DNA of 64,000 bases from contig OX392538.1 in the NCBI GenBank assembly GCA_947623455.1, positions 30,875,001 through 30,939,000 on the forward strand. The letters run 5' to 3'. Made by a program: the position numbers and the translations under genes. Positions 10,323 through 21,460 of the stretch are shown here, in pieces. The notes under the pieces were generated by a model that was not told the origin of the DNA, searched no databases, and saw only the letters and a program-made list of their open reading frames with translations. This stretch comes from Mimachlamys varia (Eukaryota; Mollusca; Bivalvia; Pectinida; Pectinidae). Positions within the stretch are counted from its first letter, which is position 1, and each line of letters starts with the position of its first letter.

Positions 10323-11125
10323 TTATATATAAAGTAACTTTCGGGATATATTGTATGAATCGCGGTAAATATGTCCGGAAATTCATTGTTGTTATGACCT
10401 CATGAATGTGGAAAAATACTTTTGATCATTTAATTTATTTAATTTCATGCTTAATGTTTCCCATGTAAGTATAAGTTGTAAAAACAACGCCCTTGGGACT
10501 GGCTGATCTAAAGGGATGTTCAAATTAGATAGCTGAAAGAAAAGAAATATTTTACCACACTTCACAGGTTCATTACCATTTTTGCTAGGGAAAGGATAGA
10601 CCTGTCTTTTATCGGGGTGGGGAAAAGGCAGCGTACATGTGCTAATTGTGACGTCATCACTTTATGCATTGTAACCAGAGTAATGTCAACATTTTTTGTC
10701 ACGTATTGCATCCACCATTGATGATAGGGCAATGGAATTAGTTCACTCTTTTGCTTATTTTACGAAGGAAATTATGGGAGAAAAATAACCAACGATGTGA
10801 CACTCGAATTGTCATTGCGTTCAAATGTCAAATACAAACAACTCAACTATAGACTTAGTACCTGAGATCATGTGATAGTTATTCTAGCTTTACTTTATTA
10901 TCAGTGATTATATGGGAGATAACCCGCTGGCAATAGTTGGAGCGTGCTATCTGAAGATTTGTTATTATAAAAACGATTTTCTAAGGATCAGGCAATACAC
11001 AAGATAGTAAGGCTTGTTCAAGCATATCAATGGTTTTGAAAACAATAATTGTAATTACGAAATCGTGTCGGAAAGATACATATAATTAAATATATGGTAT
11101 AAGGATCTAAACAAACAAAACATAC
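10323..11125. other. No gene seen
   Basis: No domain, splice-site-bounded exon or clear repeat was recognised. On the - strand this is the sequence immediately downstream of the locus C CTLD exon, where a functional third exon would be expected. None is present on that strand. Confidence 0.55.
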
Positions 11126-11302
11126 TGTTATAATACTCCATGAGTACAGTTTGTACAGCCATCAGTTTGTCCAGATTGACAATCTTGATGAGGCCAGCAT
11201 TTTCCTGTTGGCACCGATATGCCGCCCCGCTGTGAGTTTGTTTATCCGTTTTCAGTGAGAAACACATATTAGTGTTAGCGTCGAAGCTGTAAAAAGCCGT
11301 AT
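11126..11302 (-). CDS. Locus C: N-terminal CTLD exon
   Basis: A 177-bp, phase 1-1 exon. On the - strand the acceptor TTTGTTTTAG precedes it and the donor GTATGT follows. It encodes NMCFSLKTDKQTHSGAAYRC, then ENAGLIKI and a helix ending MEYYN. AA(Y)RC..ENA.LI matches the first helix and Cys of CTLDs and aligns with 30884-31066 and 60787-60966. Unlike both, the outer cysteine of the N-terminal C-x8-C pair is replaced (aligned as Tyr), so the hairpin disulfide would be lost. A large mobile element begins about 14 nt upstream of the acceptor. The frame is open, but the locus has no usable last exon on this strand, so it is probably a decaying gene. Confidence 0.75.
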
Positions 11303-11429
11303 CTAAAACAAACAAAACAAGTGGCCCAACGGGCCTTAACGGTCATCTGACTACCAATTGTAAAATCACTATGAAAATACGTGTAGTCATTAAATCAAGT
11401 TATAATATGCCTGTATAGATTGCCAAGTT

Positions 11430-11843
11430 CAAGATAGTGGCCTTCTTGGATTTCTGATGGGCTTGAAAAATAACAACACTTTGTTGGGACCATCTCAGGA
11501 TATCATTTCTGGCAAGTTTCAGCTCAATTCCACTGGTAGAACTTGAGAAGTTTAGAATGTGTTTTCAAAATGGCCGCTGTGGAGGCCATCTTGGATTTTT
11601 GACTACACGAAAAATAACAACAGTTTTGTCAGGACCATCCCAGGAGAATTTCTGGCAAGTTTCAGCTCATTCTCACTGGTGGAACTGGCGAAGTTTAAGA
11701 TGTGTGTTCAAAATGTTGGCCATCTTGGATTTTGAACAAACCTAAAAATAACAACACTTAATCAGCATCATCTCAGAATCATTTCTGGCAAGTTTCAGCT
11801 TATTCCTAGTGAGTAAACTTGACAACAAACCCTTTTGGCCCCT
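11430..11843 (+). repeat. Diverged left-hand repeats of the satellite element
   Basis: Three imperfect units carry GGCCATCTTGGAT, GAAAAATAACAACACTTTGT, then GGACCATC and TTTCTGGCAAGTTTCAGCTC. Each has an AAGATGGCC-like word facing GGCCATCTT, so units can form short hairpins. They match the units at 4338-4570. Confidence 0.75.
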
Positions 11844-14800
11844 GTGACCTTGAATGAATGTCAGGGTCATTTCTTTAAACAAACTTGACACACCTTTATC
11901 CCAGCATGCCATAAGCCCAATATCACATCTCTGTGCCTTTTGGTTATTCAGAAAAAGTTGTTTTAAAAATTTTGACCCTTTTGGCCCCTGTGACCTTGAA
12001 TGAAGTTCAAGGTCATTTCTTTGAACAAACTTGGTAGACCTTTATCCCAGCATGCCACAGGCCTAATATCAGGTCTCTGAGCCTTTTAGTTTTTCAGAAG
12101 AAGTTGTTTAAAGATTATGACCGTTTTGGCCTCTGTGACCTTGAATGAAGGTCAAGGTCATTTCTTTGAACAAACTTGGTAGCCCTTTATCCCAGCATGC
12201 CACAGGCCCAATATCAGGTCTCTGGGCCTTTTGGTTATTCAGAAGAAGCCGTTTAAAGATTATGACCGTTTTGGCCCCTGTGACCTTGAATGAAAGTCAA
12301 GGTCATTTCTTTGAACAAACTTGGTAGCCCTTTATCCCAGCATGCCACAGGCCCAATATTAGGTATCTGGGCCTTTTGGTTATTCAGAAGAAAATGTTTA
12401 AAGATTATGACCGTTTTGGACCCAGTGACCTTGAATGAAAGTCAAGGTCTTTTCTTTGAACAAACTTGGTAGCCCTTTATCCCAGCATGCCACAGGCCCA
12501 ATACTAGATCTCTGGGCCTTTTGGTTATTCAGAAGAAAATGTTTAAAGATTATGACCGTTTTGGCCCCAGTGACCTTGAATGAAAGTCAAGGTCATTTCT
12601 TTGAACAAACTTGGTAGCCCTTTATCCCAGCATGCCACAGGCCCAATATCAGGTCTCGGGGCCTTTTGGTTATTCAGAAGAAGTTGTTTAAAGATTATGA
12701 CCGTTTTGGTTCCTGTGACCTTGAATGAAAGTCAAGATCATTTCTTTGAACAAACTTGGTAGCCCTTTATCCCAGCATGCCACAGGCCCAATATCAGGTC
12801 TCTGGGCCTTTTGGTTATTCAGAAGAAGTCGTTTAAAGATTATGACCGTTTTGGCCCCTGTGACCTTGAATGAAAGTCAAGGTCATTTCTTTGAACAAAC
12901 TTGGTAGCCCTTTATCCCAGCATGCCACAGGCCCAATATTAGGTCTCTGGGCCTTTTGGTTATTCAGAAGAAAATGTTTAAAGATTATGACCGTTTTGGC
13001 CCCAGTGACCTTGAATGAAAGTCAAGGTCATTTCTTTGAACAAACTTGGTAGCCCTTTATCCCAGCATGCCACAGGCCCAAAATTAGATCTCTGGGCCTT
13101 TTGGTTATTCAGAAGAAAATGTTTAAAGATTATGACCGTTTTGGCCCCAGTGACCTTGAATGAAAGTCAAGGTCATTTCTTTGAACAAACTTGGTAGCCC
13201 TTTATCCCAGCATGCCACAGGCCCAATATTAGATCTCTGGGCCTTTTGGTTATTCAGAAGAAAATGTTTAAAGATTATGACCGTTTTGGCCCCAGTGACC
13301 TTGAATGAAAGTCAAGGTCATTTGTTTGAACAAACTTGGTAGCCCTTTATCCCAGCATGCCACAGGCCCAATATCAGGTCTCGGGGCCTTTTGGTTATTC
13401 AGAAGAAGTTGTTTAAAGATTATGACCGTTTTGGCCCCTGTAACCTTGAATGAAAGTCAAGGTCATTTCTTTGAACAAACTTGGTAGCCCTTTATCCCAG
13501 CATGCCACAGGCCCAATATTAGGTCTCTGTGCCTTTTAATTATTCAGAAGAAGTCGTTTAAAAATTATGACCGTTTTGTCCCCTGTGACCTTGAATGAAG
13601 GTCAAGGTCATTTCTTTGAACAAACTTGGTAGCCCTTTATCTCAGCATAACACAGGACCAATATCAAGTCTCTGGGCCTTTTGGTTATTCAGAAGAAGTT
13701 GTTTAAAAAGATTTTGACCTTTTTGGCCCCTGTGACCTTGAATGAAGGTCAAGGTCATTTGTTTGAACAAACTTGGTAGACCTTTATCCCAGCATGCCAC
13801 AGGCCCAATATTAGGTCTCTGGGCCTTTTGGTTATTCAGAAGAAGTCGTTTAAAAATTATGACCGTTTTGTCCCCTGTGACCTTGAATGAAGGTCAAGGT
13901 CATTTCTTTGAACAAACTTGGTAGCCCTTTATCTCAGCATAACACAGGCCCAATATCAGGTCTCTGGGCCTTTTGGTTATTCAGAAGAAAATGTTTAAAG
14001 ATTATGACCGTTTTGGCCCCAGTGACCTTGAATGAAAGTCAAGGTCTTTTCTTTGAACAAACTTGGTAGCCTTTTATCCCAGCATGCCACAGGCCCAATA
14101 TTAGATCTCTGGGCCTTTTGGTTATTCAGAAGAAAATGTTTAAAGATTATGACCGTTTTGGCCCCAGTGACCTTGAATGAAAGTCAAGGTCATTTCTTTG
14201 AACAAACTTGGTAGCCCTTTATCCCAGCATGCCACAGGCCCAATATCAGGTCTCTGGGCCTTTTGGTTATTCAGAAGAAGTTGTTTAAAGATTATGACCG
14301 TTTTGGTTCCTGTGACCTTGAATGAAAGTCAAGATCATTTGTTTGAACAAACTTGGTAGCCCTTTATCCCAGCATGCCACAGGCCCAATATCAGGTCTCT
14401 GGGCCTTTTGGTTATTCAGAAGAAGTCGTTTAAAGATTATGACCGTTTTGGCCCCTGTGACCTTGAATGAAAGTCAAGGTCATTTCTTTGAACAAACTTG
14501 GTAGCCCTTTATCCCAGCATGCCACAGGCCCAATATTAGGTATCTGGGCCTTTTGGTTATTCAGAAGAAAATGTTTAAAGATTATGACCGTTTTGGCCCC
14601 AGTGACCTTGAATGAAAGTCAAGGTCATTTCTTTGAACAAACTTGGTAGCCCTTTATCCCAGCATGCCACAGGCCCAAAATTAGATCTCTGGGCCTTTTG
14701 GTTATTCAGAAGAAAATGTTCAAAGATTATGACCTTTTTGGCCCCTGTGACCTTGAATGAAGGTCAAGGTCATTTGTTTGAACAAACTTGGTAGCCCTTT

Positions 14801-17800
14801 ATCCCAGCATGCCACAGGCCCAATATTAGGTCTCTGGGCCTTTTGGTTATTCAGAAGAAGTCGTTTAAAAATTATGACCGTTTTGTCCCCTGTGACCTTG
14901 AATGAAGGTCAAGGTCATTTCTTTGAACAAACTTGGTAGCCCTTTATCTCAGCATAACACAGGCCCAATATCAGGTCTCTGGGCCTTTTGGTTATTCAGA
15001 AGAAAATGTTTAAAGATTATGACCGTTTTGGCCCCAGTGACCTTGAATGAAAGTCAAGGTCTTTTCTTTGAACAAACTTGGTAGCCCTTTATCCCAGCAT
15101 GCCACAGGCCCAATATTAGATCTCTGGGCCTTTTGGTTATTCAGAAGAAAATGTTTAAAGATTATGACCGTTTTGGCCCCAGTGACCTTGAATGAAAGTC
15201 AAGGTCATTTCTTTGAACAAACTTGGTAGCCCTTTATCCCAGCATGCCACAGGCCCAATATCAGGTCTCGGGGCCTTTTGGTTATTCAGAAGAAGTTGTT
15301 TAAAGATTATGACCGTTTTGGTTCCTGTGACCTTGAATGAAAGTCAAGATCATTTCTTTGAACAAACTTGGTAGCCCTTTATCCCAGCATGCCACAGGCC
15401 CAATATCAGGTCTCTGGGCCTTTTGGTTATTCAGAAGAAGTCGTTTAAAGATTATGACCGTTTTGGCCCCTGTGACCTTGAATGAAAGTCAAGGTCATTT
15501 CTTTGAACAAACTTGGTAGCCCTTTATCCCAGCATGCCACAGGCCCAATATTAGGTATCTGGGCCTTTTGGTTATTCAGAAGAAAATGTTTAAAGATTAT
15601 GACCGTTTTGGCCCCAGTGACCTTGAATGAAAGTCAAGGTCATTTCTTTGAACAAACTTGGTAGCCCTTTATCCCAGCATGCCACAGGCCCAAAATTAGA
15701 TCTCTGGGCCTTTTGGTTATTCAGAAGAAAATGTTCAAAGATTATGACCTTTTTGGCCCCTGTGACCTTGAATGAAGGTCAAGGTCATTTGTTTGAACAA
15801 ACTTGGTAGCCCTTTATCCCAGCATGCCACAGGCCCAATATTAGGTCTCTGGGCCTTTTGGTTATTCAGAAGAAGTCGTTTAAAAATTATGACCGTTTTG
15901 TCCCCTGTGACCTTGAATGAAGGTCAAGGTCATTTCTTTGAACAAACTTGGTAGCCCTTTATCTCAGCATAACACAGGCCCAATATCAGGTCTTTGGGCC
16001 TTTTGGTTATTCAGAAGAAAATGTTTAAAGATTATGACCGTTTTGGCCCCAGTGACCTTGAATGAAAGTCAAGGTCATTTCTTTGAACAAACTTGGTAGC
16101 CCTTTATCCCAGCATGCCACAGGCCCAATATCAGGTCTCTGGGCCTTTTGGTTATTCAGAAGAAGTCGTTTAAAGATTATGACCGTTTTGGCCCCAGTGA
16201 CCTTGAATGAAAGTCAAGGTCATTTCTTTGAACAAACTTGGTAGCCCTTTATCCCAGCATGCCACAGGCCCAATATTAGGTATCTGGGCCTTTTGGTTAT
16301 TCAGAAGAAAATGTTTAAAGATTATGACCGTTTTGGCCCCAGTGACCTTGAATGAAAGTCAAGGTCATTTCTTTGAACAAACTTGGTAGCCCTTTATCCC
16401 AGCATGCCACAGGCCCAAAATTAGATCTCTGGGCCTTTTGGTTATTCAGAAGAAAATGTTTAAAGATTATGACCGTTTTGGCCCCAGTGACCTTGAATGA
16501 AAGTCAAGGTCATTTCTTTGAACAAACTTGGTAGCCCTTTATCCCAGCATGCCACAGGCCCAATATTAGATCTCTGGGCCTTTTGGTTATTCAGAAGAAA
16601 ATGTTTAAAGATTATGACCGTTTTGGCCCCAGTGACCTTGAATGAAAGTCAAGGTCATTTCTTTGAACAAACTTGGTAGCCCTTTATCCCAGCATGCCAC
16701 AGGCCCAATATTAGGTCTCTGTGCCTTTTAATTATTCAGAAGAAGTCGTTTAAAAATTATGACCGTTTTGTCCCCTGTGACCTTGAATGAAGGTCAAGGT
16801 CATTTCTTTGAACAAACTTGGTAGCCCTTTATCTCAGCATAACACAGGACCAATATCAAGTCTCTGGGCCTTTTGGTTATTCAGAAGAAGTTGTTTAAAA
16901 AGATTTTGACCTTTTTGGCCCCTGTGACCTTGAATGAAGGTCAAGGTCATTTGTTTGAACAAACTTGGTACCCCTTTATCCCAGCATAACACAGGCCCAA
17001 TATCAGGTCTCTGGGCCTTTTGGTTATTCAGAAGAAGTCGTTCAAAGATTTTGACCTTTTTGGCCCCTGTGACCTTGAATGAAGGTCAAGGTCATTTGTT
17101 TGAACAAACTTGGTAGCCCTTTATCCCAGCATGCCACAGGCCCAATATTAGGTCTCTGGGCCTTTTGGTTATTCAGAAGAAGTCGTTTAAAAATTATGAC
17201 CGTTTTGTCCCCTGTGACCTTGAATGAAGGTCAAGGTCATTTCTTTGAACAAACTTGGTAGCCCTTTATCTCAGCATAACACAGGACCAATATCAGGTCT
17301 CTGGGCCTTTTGGTTATTCAGAAGAAGTTGTTTAAAAAGATTTTGACCTTTTCGGCCCCTGTGACCTTGAATGGAGGTCAAGGTCATTTGTTTGAACAAA
17401 CTTGGTAGCCCTTTATCCCAGCATGCCACAGGCCCAATATCAGGTCTCTGGGCCTTTTGGTTATTCAGAAGAAGTCGTTTAAAGATTATGACCGTTTTGG
17501 CCCCTGTGACCTTGAATGAAAGTCAAGGTCATTTCTTTGAACAAACTTGGTAGCCCTTTATCCCAGCATGCCACAGGCCCAATATTAGGTATCTGGGCCT
17601 TTTGGTTATTCAGAAGAAAATGTTTAAAGATTATGACCGTTTTGGCCCCAGTGACCTTGAATGAAAGTCAAGGTCATTTCTTTGAACAAACTTGGTAGCC
17701 CTTTATCCCAGCATGCCACAGGCCCAATATTAGATCTCTGGGCCTTTTGGTTATTCAGAAGAAAATGTTTAAAGATTATGACCGTTTTGGCCCCAGTGAC

Positions 17801-18990
17801 CTTGAATGAAAGTCAAGGTCATTTCTTTGAACAAACTTGGTAGCCCTTTATCCCAGCATGCCACAGGCCCAATATTAGATCTCTGGGCCTTTTGGTTATT
17901 CAGAAGAAAATGTTTAAAGATTATGACCGTTTTGGCCCCAGTGACCTTGAATGAAAGTCAAGGTCATTTCTTTGAACAAACTTGGTAGCCCTTTATCCCA
18001 GCATGCCACAGGCCCAATATCAGGTCTCTGGGCCTTTTGGTTATTCAGAAGAAGTTGTTTAAAGATTATGACCGTTTTGGCCCCTGTGACCTTGAATGAA
18101 AGTCAAGGTCATTTCTTTGAACAAACTTGGTAGCCCTTTATCCCAGCATGCCACAGGCCGAATATTAGGTCTCTGTGCCTTTTGGTTATTCAGAAGAAGT
18201 CGTTTAAAAATTATGACCGTTTTGTCCCCTGTGACCTTGAATGAAGGTCAAGGTCATTTCTTTGAACAAACTTGGTAGCCCTTTATCTCAGCATAACACA
18301 GGACCAATATCAAGTCTCTGGGCCTTTTGGTTATTCAGAAGAAGTTGTTTAAAAAGATTTTGACCTTTTTGGCCCCTGTGACCTTGAATGAAGGTCAAGG
18401 TCATTTGTTTGAACAAACTTGGTACCCCTTTATCCCAGCATAACACAGGCCCAATATCAGGTCTCTGGGCCTTTTGGTTATTCAGAAGAAGTCGTTCAAA
18501 GATTTTGACCTTTTTGGCCCCTGTGACCTTGAATGAAGGTCAAGGTCATTTGTTTGAACAAACTTGGTAGCCCTTTATCCCAGCATGCCACAGGCCCAAT
18601 ATTAGGTCTCTGGGCCTTTTGGTTATTCAGAAGAAGTCGTTTAAAAATTATGACCGTTTTGTCCCCTGTGACCTTGAATGAAGGTCAAGGTCATTTCTTT
18701 GAACAAACTTGGTAGCCCTTTATCTCAGCATAACACAGGACCAATATCAGGTCTCTGGGCCTTTTGGTTATTCAGAAGAAGTTGTTTAAAAAGATTTTGA
18801 CCTTTTCGGCCCCTGTGACCTTGAATGAAGGTCAAGGTCATTTGTTTGAACAAACTTGGTACCCCTTCATCCCAGCATAACACAGGCCCAATATCAGGTC
18901 TCTGGGCATTTTGGTTATTCAGAAGAAGTCGTTCAAAGATTTTGACCTTTTTGGCCCCTGTGACCTTGAATGAAGGTCAAGGTCATTTGT
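11844..18990 (+). repeat. 145-bp satellite array with higher-order repeats
   Basis: About 49 head-to-tail monomers of 145 bp, each beginning near GTGACCTTGAATGAA(A/G)GTCAAGGTCATTT and including CCTTTATCCCAGCATGCCAC and GGGCCTTTTGGTTATTCAGA. Monomer variants recur in fixed order. A seven-monomer unit (1015 bp) repeats at 13742, 14757 and (partly) 15772, and a ten-monomer spacing links 16934 with 18388. One 60-codon frame per monomer stays open only because monomers are conserved. The frames overlap out of register and are not genes. Confidence 0.95.
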
Positions 18991-18999
18991 TTCATTGAT

Positions 19000-19515
19000 A
19001 TGAGGTAACTTTGTAGCACTCCATTCCAGGTACCTACTGGCAAAATATGATCACCCTTGGCCTTTTGGTTAGTGAGGAGAAGATTGTCAAACGTTTTTTT
19101 ACATATCTGACCCCTGTGACCTTGAAAGTTAGTCAAGGTCATTGATATGAGGAAACTTTGTAGCACTCTTTCCCAGATACCTACTGGCCAAATATGATCA
19201 CCCATGGCCTATTGGTTAGTGAGGAACAGATTCTCAAACGCTTTTTTACATATTTGACCCCTGTGACCTTGAAAGTTAGTCAAGGTCATCGATATGAGGA
19301 AACTTTGTAGCACTCCATCCCAGGTGCCTACTGGCCAAATATCATTACCCTAGACCTTTTGGTTACTGAGAAGAAGATTGTTAAAGGTTTTTACATATTT
19401 GACCCCTGTGACCTTGAAAACAGGTCAAGGTCATTGAAATAAGGAAACTTTGTAGCACTCAATCCCAGGTGCCTACTGGCCAAATATCAGCACCTAGAGC
19501 CTTTTGGTTACTAAG
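19000..19515 (+). repeat. Second-type units at the right of the satellite
   Basis: Four units of about 145-156 bp retain TGACCCCTGTGACCTTGAAA and GTCAAGGTCAT. The rest differs: GATATGAGGAAACTTTGTAG, CACTC, CCAGGTGCCTACTGGC and AGTGAGGAGAAGATTGT. This looks like an older monomer type surviving at the edge, beside the element's terminal hairpin. Confidence 0.85.
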
Positions 19516-19622
19516 AAGAAGATTGTTAAAGGAAAAGTTTACGGACGGCGGACGGCGCACGACGACGGACGAAGCATGATGGCAATAGGTCATCTTGACC
19601 CTTCGGGTCAGATGACCTAAAA

Positions 19623-20745
19623 AACCACTTAATGATTTAAAGAAAAGGTAACAATAATGCAAGGGAAAATTATAAGTAATGCAAGGAAAAGTACAGAAAA
19701 ACTAAAAGTTATCGGTAGTTGAAGGATTTATTTTTGTTTAAAAATAAGAATGAATCTAACATGATTTAAGGAAGAAAAATAAAAATAAATGTGTATAAAA
19801 AATAAGTATTAAAGAGATGAACCAAATTATTATTTTTTTTTCTTAAATAAGAATGAATTTGACATGATTTACGGAAAAAAAATATAAATGATAATAGAGA
19901 CATATTAAAAAGATGAACCAAAAACGCAAGTAAATAAAAGAAGGGGAGGTGATTGGCCTAGTCGTCTCCTCCTTCCTAAGTGTTCCGGTTAATATCACGT
20001 ATAAGGTTCATATAACTGCATGTTAACCTCAGTTAAAGTCCGTATTTAATGAAGATTTAAAAAGCCTGTTTCAAAAATGGCCCCTGTTGGGGGTGCATTG
20101 TCCATGCCGTTGTGGTCACGAATCTATAAAGTATAAAGATTTAGGTCACTTGGTTTGTTTTTTATGACTCCTCAAAGTTGTACCTTTCAGAAGCTGTTGA
20201 TAAAATGTGCATGTTATGTAAAATATTAATGAAAATCTAATCAAATGATAGTCACCGTAAAGAATACATTCATGGCATGATTGTGACAAAACAATCATGT
20301 TTCCATCGCGCCATATGCCTGATTAATGGAAGAAACAATCTCAAAAATGGCATTTTCGATGATAACAATTTAGACACAAAAACTGTGTTTTTTTTTAGAG
20401 AATACACCCTTTTATAGGCGTTGGATGTAAACAAATTTTTATCATATTAAACAGTACGTAATATGATATTGATGGGAGGAAAAATCATCAAAATGTAAGT
20501 GGTGGAACATTTTCAAATCTTGGGTTGAATTAGCCTATGGTTGAATTGCCGATTTTCGACTTTCTTTAGATAATTAACAAAAACGCGAGAGTAATTGCTC
20601 GGTGTGTTGAGAATATGTACACAGATATGAAAAAGTGAGAGAAACACTTTTTCAAATACAAAAATCCAAGATGGCTACTTCAAAAGTCCCCGTGGTTGAA
20701 GACATTGGCTGACAAATAAACAGAACAACAAACAAAACGTGTTCC
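19623..20745. other. No gene seen
   Basis: Very AT-rich. Repeated words such as ATAAGAATGAATCT(A/G)ACATGATTTA at about 19745 and 19850 suggest a weak local duplication (about 105 bp apart). No gene recognised. Confidence 0.5.
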
Positions 20746-21460
20746 TTATGATTTTAGTTGGTTTCCGAATTTACGGGAGTGTTCATAGCTACGGGCGATT
20801 GTATAATACCTATATTTATAAGTTTGGTTAGTCACATGGTAACGGGGATCTTTCATATCGAGCCCCAAACATGCTTTCGACATGATGCACTCTGTTGCCG
20901 CATGGAAAACTATTTCAAGTTTTGTCGGAATTTCTTCACCTGTGGTTGTAATGGTCGAGGGTTTTCCAGCGCCCTGTAATACCCAAAGTAGTACAAGATA
21001 CTGGAGATGTACGCACACATTACCATCGTTCTCTCTCCAACTGGGCACTGGCAGTAGTAGTCCTTTATTGGGGCCTCATCATCGGGTGAAACGGTGAACC
21101 GTATCCAAACGTTATATTTTGTTTGGCTTTTGTGACGAGAATGTATTTGACATGGAAGAAAGTCTGGGGAGTGTTGGTAAAGCCACAACTCATAGTCTCC
21201 GTCATCACTTAAATGTTCGGCGATGTAATCAGGAGCCAGATATATCTAATACGTTCCACACGTAATGGTTTTCAAGTAATCGAGATCGAGACGGGGAAAC
21301 AGTACGGAAGATGCATCCATCTTGACAAACTCGGACCTTGCCGGTGTAGATAGATCCGGATCTGTCTTGACTCTCTCAGCTAAACCATTCTCGGTGTTGT
21401 CAAACGGTCCTTCATATGTTCAGCCATTAGCCTATCTTTGGCATCTCTCTGGAGATCTCT
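20746..21460 (-). pseudogene. Decayed transposon-like protein with SWIM-type zinc-finger motif
   Basis: On the - strand the frame reads GLAERVKTDPDLSTP, FVKMDASSVLFP, LDYLKTITCGTY, then an in-frame TAG (21246-21248), then YIAEHLSDDGDYELW, IHSRHKSQTKYNVWIRF and DYYCQCPVGERTMVMCAY. CxC...CxY fits a SWIM finger (CxCxnCxH) with the last His changed to Tyr. A frameshift also lies near 21385-21400. The order (LTE/DL..IT.GTY, SRH...K, YC.C..G.R..G.CAH) is one I know from multicopy transposon-associated metazoan proteins; the exact superfamily is not certain. It lies within the 12.6-kb first intron of locus C on the same strand. Confidence 0.65.

Larger units (their letters stand above)
11316..19622 (+). 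mobile_element. 8.3-kb mobile element with internal satellite
   Basis: The left end reads AAGTGGCCCAACGGGCC (a GGCCC/GGGCC hairpin), then AACGGTCATCTGAC. The right end reads GACGGACGAAGCATGATGGC, then the stem AGGTCATCTTGACCC, loop TTCG, stem GGGTCAGATGACCT and AAAA. GGTCATCTGAC at the left is the inverse of GTCAGATGACC at the right, so the ends are related inverted repeats. Between them are diverged ~146-bp units (11430-11840), about 49 copies of a 145-bp satellite (11844-18990) and four units of a second type (19000-19510). No transposase is visible. A shorter copy at 4285-4808 shares the right end. The terminal hairpin followed by CTAA is reminiscent of Helitron-type ends, but class is unproven. 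Confidence 0.8.

Noticed and set aside
12145..18715. Dozens of 60-codon ORFs with the same peptide (MKVKVISLNKLG...).
   Set aside because: They recur every 145 bp, overlap out of register and exist only because each satellite monomer is nearly identical. No splice sites, conserved start context or codon-type constraint is seen.
11844..18990. CRISPR-like array.
   Set aside because: The whole 145-bp unit is repeated with no unique spacers, there are no cas genes and the genome is eukaryotic.
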